Shown here in pieces: positions 34,556-42,319 of a stretch of 64,000 bases of DNA (positions within the stretch are counted from its first letter, which is position 1; each line of letters begins with the position of its first letter). The notes under the pieces were generated by a model. That model ran no database searches and had not been told where the DNA came from. It was given only the letters and a program-made list of their open reading frames with translations. Position numbers and translations under genes: made by a program. The DNA is from Chordicoccus sp045112155 (GTDB lineage Bacteria; Bacillota; Clostridia; Lachnospirales; Lachnospiraceae). The stretch spans positions 62,001 through 126,000 of the forward strand of contig JBGUHN010000070.1 of the NCBI GenBank assembly GCA_045112155.1, given 5' to 3'.

Positions 34556-36673
34556 ATGAAACGGAAAAATCTCTTAAGGCTTAGTACAATATTGTCAATG
34601 ATACTTTGCTTTGAACTTGTCTTTGTTCTCGTTGTTCGCGGGCAGGGAATCGGTGGTGCTTACAGAAAAAATCTGAATCTGGGACACCAGTATATTTTGG
34701 ATGAAGACTATGAGAACGCCGTCAAGGCATTTTCAGAAGCGATAAAAGCTAATCCAAAATCTGAAGCTTATATCGGGCTTGGTGATGCGTATCTGGGTCT
34801 TGGAGAATATGAAAAAGCATGGGAAAGCTTTGAAGATGCTCAGAAGCTGGATGAAACACTTGACCTGCTGAATGACAAATTTGGAGTTACGAAACTAACG
34901 ATACTTGATCAGGATGGCTCCCCTGTATCGGATGCGCTGGTTGAGCTTTCAAAAGAATCGGCGTCAGGAGAAGCCATATCGCTCAAGACGGATGGACAGG
35001 GAAATGCGGAAGAGATTATATGTCCGGGAGATTATACAATCAAAGTGACTAAAGACAGATACCTGTCTATCGAGGAAAAGCTGGAGGTCAAATACCGGGA
35101 GAATAATCTTGAACCATTTGAGATAAATTCTATTGACAGACAGTGGGTCCGTGTTAATGAAGAGCAATACAACAGCCAAGGAGAATTAACAGCAATAACT
35201 AGCTATAATTACGATGATTATGGAAATGTTATTCTTAGAAATGAAGAAGATCTTATGTCTGTGAATAATTCCAGTCATATTTATCAGTATAATTATGATA
35301 ATGTCAACAGAACCGAGCCCCCATATGGAACTGCGTTTTATAATCGCGAATTTTCAGAAATAAAGGATGCCGAAGGCAACGTGGAAATCAGGGTATTTGA
35401 CGAAGGTGGTTTTTCTGAGAAGTGGTCTGTTGAAAGTATTTATGCGAATGGTCGAATGATTGAAAAAAGTCTGTTTAGGAATGAAGAAATATGGGCAAAA
35501 GAGTCATTCACGTATGAAAAAGGAAGACTTACCGGCATTCGATATTCGGATATAAATCGTCAAAAAAGCCATGGCAGCTCTGAGTTTGAATACATAAGTA
35601 CATATAGCTATAACAAAGACGGCCTTGTTAAAGAGATAGAGACTGAATATGTTGAATCTGAGCGACTATATGATCAGAGGATTTATGAATATGACGAGAA
35701 GGGCAGAGTAAGGACGGAGGAGCATTATCATGAGCATCCTGATGAAGGATATATCCATAATGTTTTCACCTATAATTATGATGAAAATGGTAATCCCGCT
35801 ACCTGTGATGTCGAGCATGTATATCCTGCGCTAGGTAGTTCTGTGATTCGCTATACTTATGCGCGGCTCTCTGACGCGCTTGCAGCACAATCTGATACTC
35901 CTATAGAAGATGATAATAAGACAAACGAGGATAATGAGAATAAAATTTCAGGAGTCGCTTTTTCAGATGTGATTTTACTTAATGAGTGGGAGAGTAAGGA
36001 TATTCATTCAGATGGTGATGGTGAAACGTACAGTGTACAATACAGTACTTATGAAATAGATGATGAAGCAGCCGGTCTGAATTTAAGTGTGAATAATAAT
36101 ACGGCATCATTTAGTCTGGAAGATGAAATGGTGTATTTTGCCTCCATTGAAGCAGCCTATGTTGCGGATATTAATCCTGCAGACTCTTATGGAAATTTTA
36201 TTGTAATGCTTTGGGGTGAGGATGCTGAGGAAGTAACTTTCATTTTTGCCTTTAATAAAGATGAGATAACGCAGCTGGGAAGTTTTATCGGAAAACTGGT
36301 ACCTGAATCGATTACCGGCGATGGAACAGCAATTACGACATATAATATAGGTATGCCGGTTATGGGGTATGGGTGCTTTACAATACAGCCTGAGTTTATT
36401 GTGACAGGTCTATCTGTAGAAGAGAAAACAGTACATTGCGGCAGAACGAAGTACAACGGGGGCAGTGGGAACTTCGAAGAAGGTGTATGGCCGACAACTG
36501 ATAAAGACCTTACGGTGTATAAAGATATATCCCGTTCACAAATCAGCGGAACAATACCGGCGGGAAGTAATGTTGCCTGGGAATGTAAATCAAATAATGT
36601 TAATGTTTATGTTAAGTGCGGTGATGTTGAAGGATATGTGTCGTTTGACGAACTTAGAGGTGCATCAATTTAG
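34556..36673 (+). CDS. Membrane-anchored TPR protein with YD-like repeats and SH3-like end (paralogue 2)
   Basis: A 705-residue protein, the longest of the family. Order: membrane helix (about 9-29), TPR block (LGHQYILDEDYENAVKAF), a CnaB-like domain (LTILDQDGSPVSDALVEL), and a middle region (about 200-455) with repeated Tyr/Asp motifs such as YNYDDYGNV, YEKGRLTGIRYSD, YSYNKDGLV, YEYDEKGRV and YNYDENGNP. These look like Rhs/YD repeats, which build beta shells. The conserved C-terminal domain of this family follows (about 480-705), ending in an SH3-like part (AGSNVAWECKS, GDVEGYVSFDELR). The function is unknown; surface or wall attachment is likely. Confidence 0.82.
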   Translation: MKRKNLLRLSTILSMILCFELVFVLVVRGQGIGGAYRKNLNLGHQYILDEDYENAVKAFSEAIKANPKSEAYIGLGDAYLGLGEYEKAWESFEDAQKLDETLDLLNDKFGVTKLTILDQDGSPVSDALVELSKESASGEAISLKTDGQGNAEEIICPGDYTIKVTKDRYLSIEEKLEVKYRENNLEPFEINSIDRQWVRVNEEQYNSQGELTAITSYNYDDYGNVILRNEEDLMSVNNSSHIYQYNYDNVNRTEPPYGTAFYNREFSEIKDAEGNVEIRVFDEGGFSEKWSVESIYANGRMIEKSLFRNEEIWAKESFTYEKGRLTGIRYSDINRQKSHGSSEFEYISTYSYNKDGLVKEIETEYVESERLYDQRIYEYDEKGRVRTEEHYHEHPDEGYIHNVFTYNYDENGNPATCDVEHVYPALGSSVIRYTYARLSDALAAQSDTPIEDDNKTNEDNENKISGVAFSDVILLNEWESKDIHSDGDGETYSVQYSTYEIDDEAAGLNLSVNNNTASFSLEDEMVYFASIEAAYVADINPADSYGNFIVMLWGEDAEEVTFIFAFNKDEITQLGSFIGKLVPESITGDGTAITTYNIGMPVMGYGCFTIQPEFIVTGLSVEEKTVHCGRTKYNGGSGNFEEGVWPTTDKDLTVYKDISRSQISGTIPAGSNVAWECKSNNVNVYVKCGDVEGYVSFDELRGASI

Positions 36674-36696
36674 TAACAGAATTAAACAGGGGCAGA

Positions 36697-37650
36697 ATGA
36701 TGGGCAAAAAGAGAATCTTTAAAACTATTAGTATACTACTGGCGTTGGTGCTCCTCGTAGAGCTTGTGATAATCGTATTTAATATAAGGCAGGAACAAGT
36801 GTATGCGAGGAACCTGGACCTGGGAAACAAATATCTTTTGGAGGCGGACTATGATTCTGCCATTACGGCATTTTCAGAAGCAATCAAGATAAAACCGATG
36901 TCGCCTGACGCCTATATTAAGCGAGGTGATGCTTACCGGGAACTCGGCAATTATGAACTGGCGAAAGCAGATTATCAACAGGCAGGAGATTTGACCGGTG
37001 ATTATTCAAAATATAATGAGCTGATGGAGGAACTTTCACCTACACCGACACCGGAACCTTCTTTGACTCCGACCCCAACATCATCTCCTGCAGCAGTTGC
37101 CATTGACCCGGAAGAGATTTATAAAGATCAATTGACGGCTTACCGCTCGGAGTATGAAAAACACAGAAATGGCGAGAATCCTGATGAAAGTGCGGATATA
37201 AATGTACACGCAATAATTCACCCAATAGGTGATGCTCTGGGATATTCATTTTTAGATTTATCAGATGACGGAGTGCCCGAACTTGTGATTGCCAGCATAG
37301 ATGGCCAATCATATTACGCATGGGATATATTTGCATACGACGGAACCTCAGTCCATAGGATCAATGAAGCGGGAAATTACAGGGATGAAGAACTGCGGAT
37401 CCTGGAAGGAAATTATATAGAAGAAGGAACATTTTTGTCAGTAGGTGATGAAGTAAAGGTCTATCGCCTGGCACCAAATACATCTGAGAAAATAATGGTC
37501 TATTATTTAAGTGACATGAGAAATGAAATACTGATCCAACCCGATGAGGGAGAAGCCTCAAGGCCGGGGACAGAGGAAGAGTATGAGCAGCTTATGTCAA
37601 GAATTAATGATACACCGGCTTTGAAAGCTATCGAATGGAAATATTTTTAA
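36697..37650 (+). CDS. Membrane-anchored TPR protein with FG-GAP/EF-hand-like C-terminus (paralogue 3)
   Basis: A 317-residue protein. Membrane helix (about 8-28), TPR block (LGNKYLLEADYDSAITAFSEAIKI, YIKRGDAYRELGNY), a Pro/Thr linker (TPTPEPSLTPTPTSSP), then a C-terminal domain (about 145-317) with a possible calcium-binding loop, LDLSDDGVPELVIA, of the FG-GAP/EF-hand-like kind, followed by WDIFAYDGTSV. Two ATG codons (36697, 36700) are possible, with AGGGG upstream. It lies 23 bases after paralogue 2, probably in one transcript, and ends before a strong terminator. Confidence 0.82.
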   Translation: MMGKKRIFKTISILLALVLLVELVIIVFNIRQEQVYARNLDLGNKYLLEADYDSAITAFSEAIKIKPMSPDAYIKRGDAYRELGNYELAKADYQQAGDLTGDYSKYNELMEELSPTPTPEPSLTPTPTSSPAAVAIDPEEIYKDQLTAYRSEYEKHRNGENPDESADINVHAIIHPIGDALGYSFLDLSDDGVPELVIASIDGQSYYAWDIFAYDGTSVHRINEAGNYRDEELRILEGNYIEEGTFLSVGDEVKVYRLAPNTSEKIMVYYLSDMRNEILIQPDEGEASRPGTEEEYEQLMSRINDTPALKAIEWKYF

Positions 37651-37652
37651 TC

Positions 37653-37773
37653 TTTGACGAAGAATTCTCGCGAATTTATAGGAACTATATTATGCACAGT
37701 TCCTTTTTTGCTATAGGCAGAGATATACTTATCGTATTTTTCTCAGACCTATATCACGAGAATTCTGCGTCAG
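37653..37773. repeat. Long inverted repeat around a terminator
   Basis: TTTGACGAAGAATTCTCG (37653-37670) is repeated inverted as CGAGAATTCTGCGTCA (37758-37773), with one mismatch. The arms enclose the terminator at 37681. It sits between convergent genes. Confidence 0.55.
37681..37709 (+). terminator. Terminator after paralogue 3
   Basis: GGAACT / AGTTCC with an 11-base loop is followed directly by six T. It lies 30 bases after the stop codon. Confidence 0.75.
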
Positions 37774-37788
37774 TAATTAAGCTAGACT

Positions 37789-38622
37789 TTAACCTGCCAC
37801 CGGACGCCGTATCCTGACGCATTCATCTATGAGAGCGCCATTTTCATAAATGTTGCAGATCAGATTGCCGTCACGCGTATCAAATACTGCATATAATGTG
37901 CGGTCGCCAGTCTGCTTATCCAATCTGTGTACATCGGTTTCAACAGTCCACATTTCATAAGCGGTTTCGAGACTGCCAGGAGTTGGAGTATATAAAACAC
38001 CGGGGTTATTGGGGTCGTCGTTGCTTGTATAGAGATTGAAAGAGTACTCTTCTCCGCTTGTTCCGAGATAAAGACCGCCATAATCTCCTCCACCGGTGCC
38101 ATTTATGGGTGGCACGTAAAGAGCAGGAGGAGTGGTTGGGGTGGGCGTGTTGGTCGGTTTAGGTGTGGCTGTTGGCGCGGGCGTAGCTGTTGGAATTGGC
38201 GTAGCAGTTTGCACAGGTACAGTCGTAGGTTCTGGAGCGGCTATTGACTCAGCAGGAGTGAGTTTTTCAATCTTGGGAAGAAGCTCCTCCCGATAAGCTG
38301 CGTCAAGAGAGATAGCGTATTCATAATCGTCTCTGGCTTGGTCATCCATATTGAGGGCGGCATAAGCGTCACCTCGACCGATATATGCATCCGGCTTTTT
38401 GGGATCAATATCGATCGCTTTTGAGAACGCTTTCACGGCATCTTCATAGTCGAGGGACAAGAGGTATTTGCTGCCAAGATCCAGTGCGTGAATATATCTT
38501 CTTTCGGGACTCATTGCATATGCAGCAAATACCGATACTTCCAGCACCAGGCATGCAGCAAGTATCGCGGAAACAATATGCAGTATGCGTCTTATGTGAG
38601 TGGATTTATGATAATTGTTCAT
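37789..38622 (-). CDS. Membrane-anchored TPR protein with unknown C-terminal domain (paralogue 4)
   Basis: A 277-residue protein on the minus strand. Membrane helix (about 12-33), TPR block (LGSKYLLSLDYEDAVKAFSKAI, YIGRGDAYAALNMDD), Pro/Thr linker with TPTATPAPTATPKPT repeats (about 125-155), then a compact beta-rich domain (about 165-277) with two Tyr-rich stretches (YGGLYLGTSGEEYSFNLY) that I cannot assign. The start at 38622 is set by GAGGAGG 6 bases upstream; the frame extends six codons further. It is the only family member in this stretch facing left, and it is divergent from paralogue 5. Confidence 0.8.
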   Translation of the reverse strand: MNNYHKSTHIRRILHIVSAILAACLVLEVSVFAAYAMSPERRYIHALDLGSKYLLSLDYEDAVKAFSKAIDIDPKKPDAYIGRGDAYAALNMDDQARDDYEYAISLDAAYREELLPKIEKLTPAESIAAPEPTTVPVQTATPIPTATPAPTATPKPTNTPTPTTPPALYVPPINGTGGGDYGGLYLGTSGEEYSFNLYTSNDDPNNPGVLYTPTPGSLETAYEMWTVETDVHRLDKQTGDRTLYAVFDTRDGNLICNIYENGALIDECVRIRRPVAG

Positions 38623-38829
38623 GATTACCTCCTCAGGCAATTGTACTCTACTTTTGAGGTCATGTCATCACAGTATCAATAGTTTCGGGATGGAAGCAAT
38701 GGGGCTTATCATGTGGAAAAACCAATGATAGACTAATATATGTAAATCAGTATCGTATAAATCGGATGATTTCTGTCCTCATGAGACAGTGTGGCAGGCG
38801 GCGTAGTTCAGCTAATGAGGGAAAGAAAA

Positions 38830-40188
38830 ATGAATGTCAGTAAAACTTTGAAAATTGTGGCAGCTGTTTTGGGTGTGCTGCTCTGTATGGGAGCCGGAAT
38901 TTTGCTATATCAGGTGAAAAACAGTCCGGGCAGTGTGTCCAGAAACATGGATCTGGGAAACAAATACCTTCTGGCAGAGGATTATGACAGCGCGATCAGT
39001 GCATTTTCAAAGGCAATAGCGATCGACGGCATGAATGCGGACGCGTACATCGGACGCGGCGATGCCTATAAAGCAAAGGAAGAGTATGCAAATGCATGGG
39101 CGGATTACGAAAAAGCCCAGGACATCTCGGGAGATACAAATATTCTGAGGAACAGGATCGGTCCGACTGTGATAACTGTCGTGTCGCCGGATGGAGCGGG
39201 CGTTGACGGAGCAGCCGTCCGGCTAATAGGGAGTGACCACTCCTATGATTTTGTGACAGATAGCACCGGCAGCATATCGGAAGTGGTTTTCCCGGAAAAA
39301 TACAGCGTAGAGATTAACAAAGAGAGCTATGAGACTGTAAAGACAGAGCTGTCGGCGGAAAGCGGCGGAATCGTTGCCGATCAGATAGAAATTAAGTTTG
39401 TTGATGAGGTCGTCGGTGTAGCTCAGGAGGTAGGCAACGCTCCTGCAAATAAGGATAGGGCGTTTATAGGGATCACGACCCTGGAGTCCGGAGTTGAGAG
39501 CAGTATTGACGCTGACGGAAAAACTTATCGGATTCGATACGACGATTCAGGAACAAGTGAGGACTGTGTTAGGTTAAATCTTTATGTGAATAATGCGGTT
39601 GAGTCATATAGCAGCGATTCGTTCTGGGGTCCGTTTATTATACATGTGTATGTGACCGATATCGATATCAGAGATTCTTATTATAATATTGCTGTAACAT
39701 ATATTGGAGAGGACTCTGATAATAGAACAGCACTGTTTGCCTTTAACGACAATGATATTAGTATGATCGGTGAATTCGATGGGTGGCTGGTTCCGGAATC
39801 GGCAAGCGGAGATGGAACGGTTCTGCTTGAGTTTGATATCGGCGTGGCTATGCGTGATTATGGCCATTTTGTGGCGCGTCCCGAGATTTCAGCGCATGAT
39901 TTATCAGCAGAACGGGTCAAAGTGCATAGTGGGCGGAAGGCGAAATTCGAATCCGACAGCACGTATGAAGAGGGATTTATCGTACCGCTTTCCTCGAATT
40001 TAACTGTATATGCGGACATAAATTGTACGTCAGCTGTGGGATCTATTTCGGCGGGAACCAGTGTCAGTTGTGAATATCCTGAGGTTACGGCCTATGGCAA
40101 GCTCCATGTAACCGGAGGTTCTGTCAGTGGGTATGTTACCCGAGTTATGCTTAAGGATTCTTGTCAAGGTATGGCACTTGCGGGATGA
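38830..40188 (+). CDS. Membrane-anchored TPR protein with SH3-like C-terminus (paralogue 5)
   Basis: A 452-residue protein. Membrane helix (about 8-28), TPR block (LGNKYLLAEDYDSAISAFSKAI, YIGRGDAYKAKEEY), CnaB-like domain (ITVVSPDGAGVDGAAVRL), then the conserved C-terminal family domain (about 215-452: VTDIDIRDSYYNIAVTYIGED, IGVAMRDYGHFVARPEI) with a final SH3-like segment (SGYVTRVML). An upstream segment (GTAGTTCAG...GA...AAATG, 38802-38832) is repeated before the next gene, which suggests tandem duplication. The ATG at 38830 is chosen by homology with paralogues and GAGGGA upstream. Confidence 0.83.
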   Translation: MNVSKTLKIVAAVLGVLLCMGAGILLYQVKNSPGSVSRNMDLGNKYLLAEDYDSAISAFSKAIAIDGMNADAYIGRGDAYKAKEEYANAWADYEKAQDISGDTNILRNRIGPTVITVVSPDGAGVDGAAVRLIGSDHSYDFVTDSTGSISEVVFPEKYSVEINKESYETVKTELSAESGGIVADQIEIKFVDEVVGVAQEVGNAPANKDRAFIGITTLESGVESSIDADGKTYRIRYDDSGTSEDCVRLNLYVNNAVESYSSDSFWGPFIIHVYVTDIDIRDSYYNIAVTYIGEDSDNRTALFAFNDNDISMIGEFDGWLVPESASGDGTVLLEFDIGVAMRDYGHFVARPEISAHDLSAERVKVHSGRKAKFESDSTYEEGFIVPLSSNLTVYADINCTSAVGSISAGTSVSCEYPEVTAYGKLHVTGGSVSGYVTRVMLKDSCQGMALAG

Positions 40189-40322
40189 ACATGAATGCAT
40201 CGGTGAATTCCGCCAGTAAGAGGCTCAGCTGGCTTTCAGTACTTCCGGGCGGCGCGGACAAGCGCTGTCTTCATGAAGGGACGAGTACCGGGCGAAGTAG
40301 TTCAGTTGATGGGAGAAGAGAA

Positions 40323-42200
40323 ATGAGCACTCGGCAAAAATTGAAAAAGGTTATAGCTGTTTTATGCATGCTGCTCTGTGTGGAAGTCGGCTTTTTCGTA
40401 TTTCAAATGAATAGCAGCGCAAACAGAGTATCCAGAAATCTTGATCTGGGAAATAAGTACCTTCTGGCGGAGGATTACGACAGCGCGATCAGTGCATTTT
40501 CAAAAGCTATAGAAATCGACAGCATGAATGCGGACGCATACATCGGCCGTGGTGATGCCTATAAGGCAAAAGGCGATTATGAAAGTGCATGGGCGGATTA
40601 TGAGAAAGCTCAGGAGCTTTCAGGGAACGAGGATATCCTCAGAGAGAAGATTGGCGCAACAGAAATAACGGTTGTGTCGGAGGATGGTGAAGGCGTTGAT
40701 GGCGCTGCCGTTAAACTGACTGGCAGCGGCCATTCCTATGAATTCATGACAGATACTACCGGTCATATATCTGAAGTCATTTTTCCTGAAAAATATAATG
40801 TGGAAGTTGTTAAGGAAGACTATGAGTTGGCGGAGATAGAATTGTCGGCTGAAGAGGGCGGAAGTCTGGTTGGGCAGATACAGCTCAAAAGTGAGATAGA
40901 CAAAAAGAAATATGCTCTGATTGAAGAGTATAAGAGCTTTATCAGTTCATATAGTAATGCTAAATCCTATATGATTTATGATATAGATAAAGATGATTAT
41001 CCGGAATTGTTTTTTTATGAGGTTCATTCTGCTGAGAGAGAGGCTTTTTGCGATATTTATTATTATAGTGAAGGTATTTTTAAACTGTTAGATAGAACTT
41101 ATGGTCCTGGTTTTTGGCATGTCTTACCTACGTATGCATCCTATCCCAAGGGCAATGGTATAGTAGAGTATGGTGCGGTAAAAGGAAGGGAGTTTGTTGA
41201 TATAGATACATGGAATGAAGGTGTATGTAGAACTGAAACCGTATACAATAGTGAGTTTTCGATAGAAGGAACAAAATACTATAAAGATACAGATGATCAC
41301 GCATTTGTATATCAAGATATTGAGGGTAATCCGATTAACCACCAATTTTATCAAAGTGAAACATCCTGCCCATATTTTGAGGGTTCATATCTTTTGGCGC
41401 AAAGCGCAAGGGATAACTTTACAGCATTATATGAAGCGTTTGGTGTAGAAGAAAACGATGTGTCAGTAGCAGAGCAAGAAAGTACATCTCGGGGAGTAGT
41501 TTTCCAAGATGTGATTCTGCTGAGCGAGTCAGAGAATACAGACATCTCGTCAAGCACTGATGGACAAATATATGGGGTTCAATATAGTGCTTTCGAAATA
41601 GATGACGAAGTTGTTGAATTGAATTTATCTGTAAATAATAATTCAGAGACGTTTCGTTTGCAAGATGAAAGAGTTTATTTTGCCTCCATTGAATCGGTAT
41701 ATGTTGCTGATATAAATGCGACAGATGCTTATGGTAATTTTATAGTCGTCCTCGTGGGAGAAGATGATGAGACCGAAACTTTTATTTTTTCTTTTAACAA
41801 TAGTGAAATACATCAGATCTCAGATTATCGGGGCAGACTGATGCCTGAATCGATTAATGGAGAAGGAACTGTCCTTCTGACAGATGTCTTAACCATGCCT
41901 GTTTCGGATTACGGGTGCTTTGCAATACGGCCAGAGATGGCGGTTAACGGGTTGAATTCAGGGGAGAAAACAATACATTGTGGAAGATATAAAAACAAAA
42001 ATTTCGACGAGGGTGTATGGCCGACCATAGATGAAAATCTTACGGTGTATTCGGATACTTCACGAACACAAGTTGCCGGAATAATACCTGCATGGAGTCT
42101 TGTTGAATGGCGCTATAACCGGAATAGCGGCGTTTTTGCTAGAAGCGGAGACGTTGAGGGATATGTGACGATTGATGCTCTTAGGGCAGCATCGATGTGA
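40323..42200 (+). CDS. Membrane-anchored TPR protein with FG-GAP-like insert and SH3-like C-terminus (paralogue 6)
   Basis: A 625-residue protein. Membrane helix (about 8-28), TPR block almost identical to paralogues 5 and 7, CnaB-like domain (ITVVSEDGEGVDGAAVKL), then an AT-rich inserted region (about 195-380) with a FG-GAP-like loop (YDIDKDDYPELFFYE), and the family C-terminal domain (about 390-625: DVILLSESENTD, FASIESVYVADINATDAY, GDVEGYVTIDALR). Compared with paralogue 5 the insert breaks the link between CnaB-like and C-terminal domains, which shows module exchange. The frame is open further upstream, but GGGAGAAGAG lies just before this ATG. Confidence 0.83.
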   Translation: MSTRQKLKKVIAVLCMLLCVEVGFFVFQMNSSANRVSRNLDLGNKYLLAEDYDSAISAFSKAIEIDSMNADAYIGRGDAYKAKGDYESAWADYEKAQELSGNEDILREKIGATEITVVSEDGEGVDGAAVKLTGSGHSYEFMTDTTGHISEVIFPEKYNVEVVKEDYELAEIELSAEEGGSLVGQIQLKSEIDKKKYALIEEYKSFISSYSNAKSYMIYDIDKDDYPELFFYEVHSAEREAFCDIYYYSEGIFKLLDRTYGPGFWHVLPTYASYPKGNGIVEYGAVKGREFVDIDTWNEGVCRTETVYNSEFSIEGTKYYKDTDDHAFVYQDIEGNPINHQFYQSETSCPYFEGSYLLAQSARDNFTALYEAFGVEENDVSVAEQESTSRGVVFQDVILLSESENTDISSSTDGQIYGVQYSAFEIDDEVVELNLSVNNNSETFRLQDERVYFASIESVYVADINATDAYGNFIVVLVGEDDETETFIFSFNNSEIHQISDYRGRLMPESINGEGTVLLTDVLTMPVSDYGCFAIRPEMAVNGLNSGEKTIHCGRYKNKNFDEGVWPTIDENLTVYSDTSRTQVAGIIPAWSLVEWRYNRNSGVFARSGDVEGYVTIDALRAASM

Positions 42201-42319
42201 CATATGTCAGGTTATGCTTACTCTGACTTTATCCATGTGAGTGAACATATTTTAAACGGATTGATTTGATGAGAAGTTTTTCTTGCGAGTACGTGCCTGC
42301 TAAAGAAGGGAGAGCTTAT

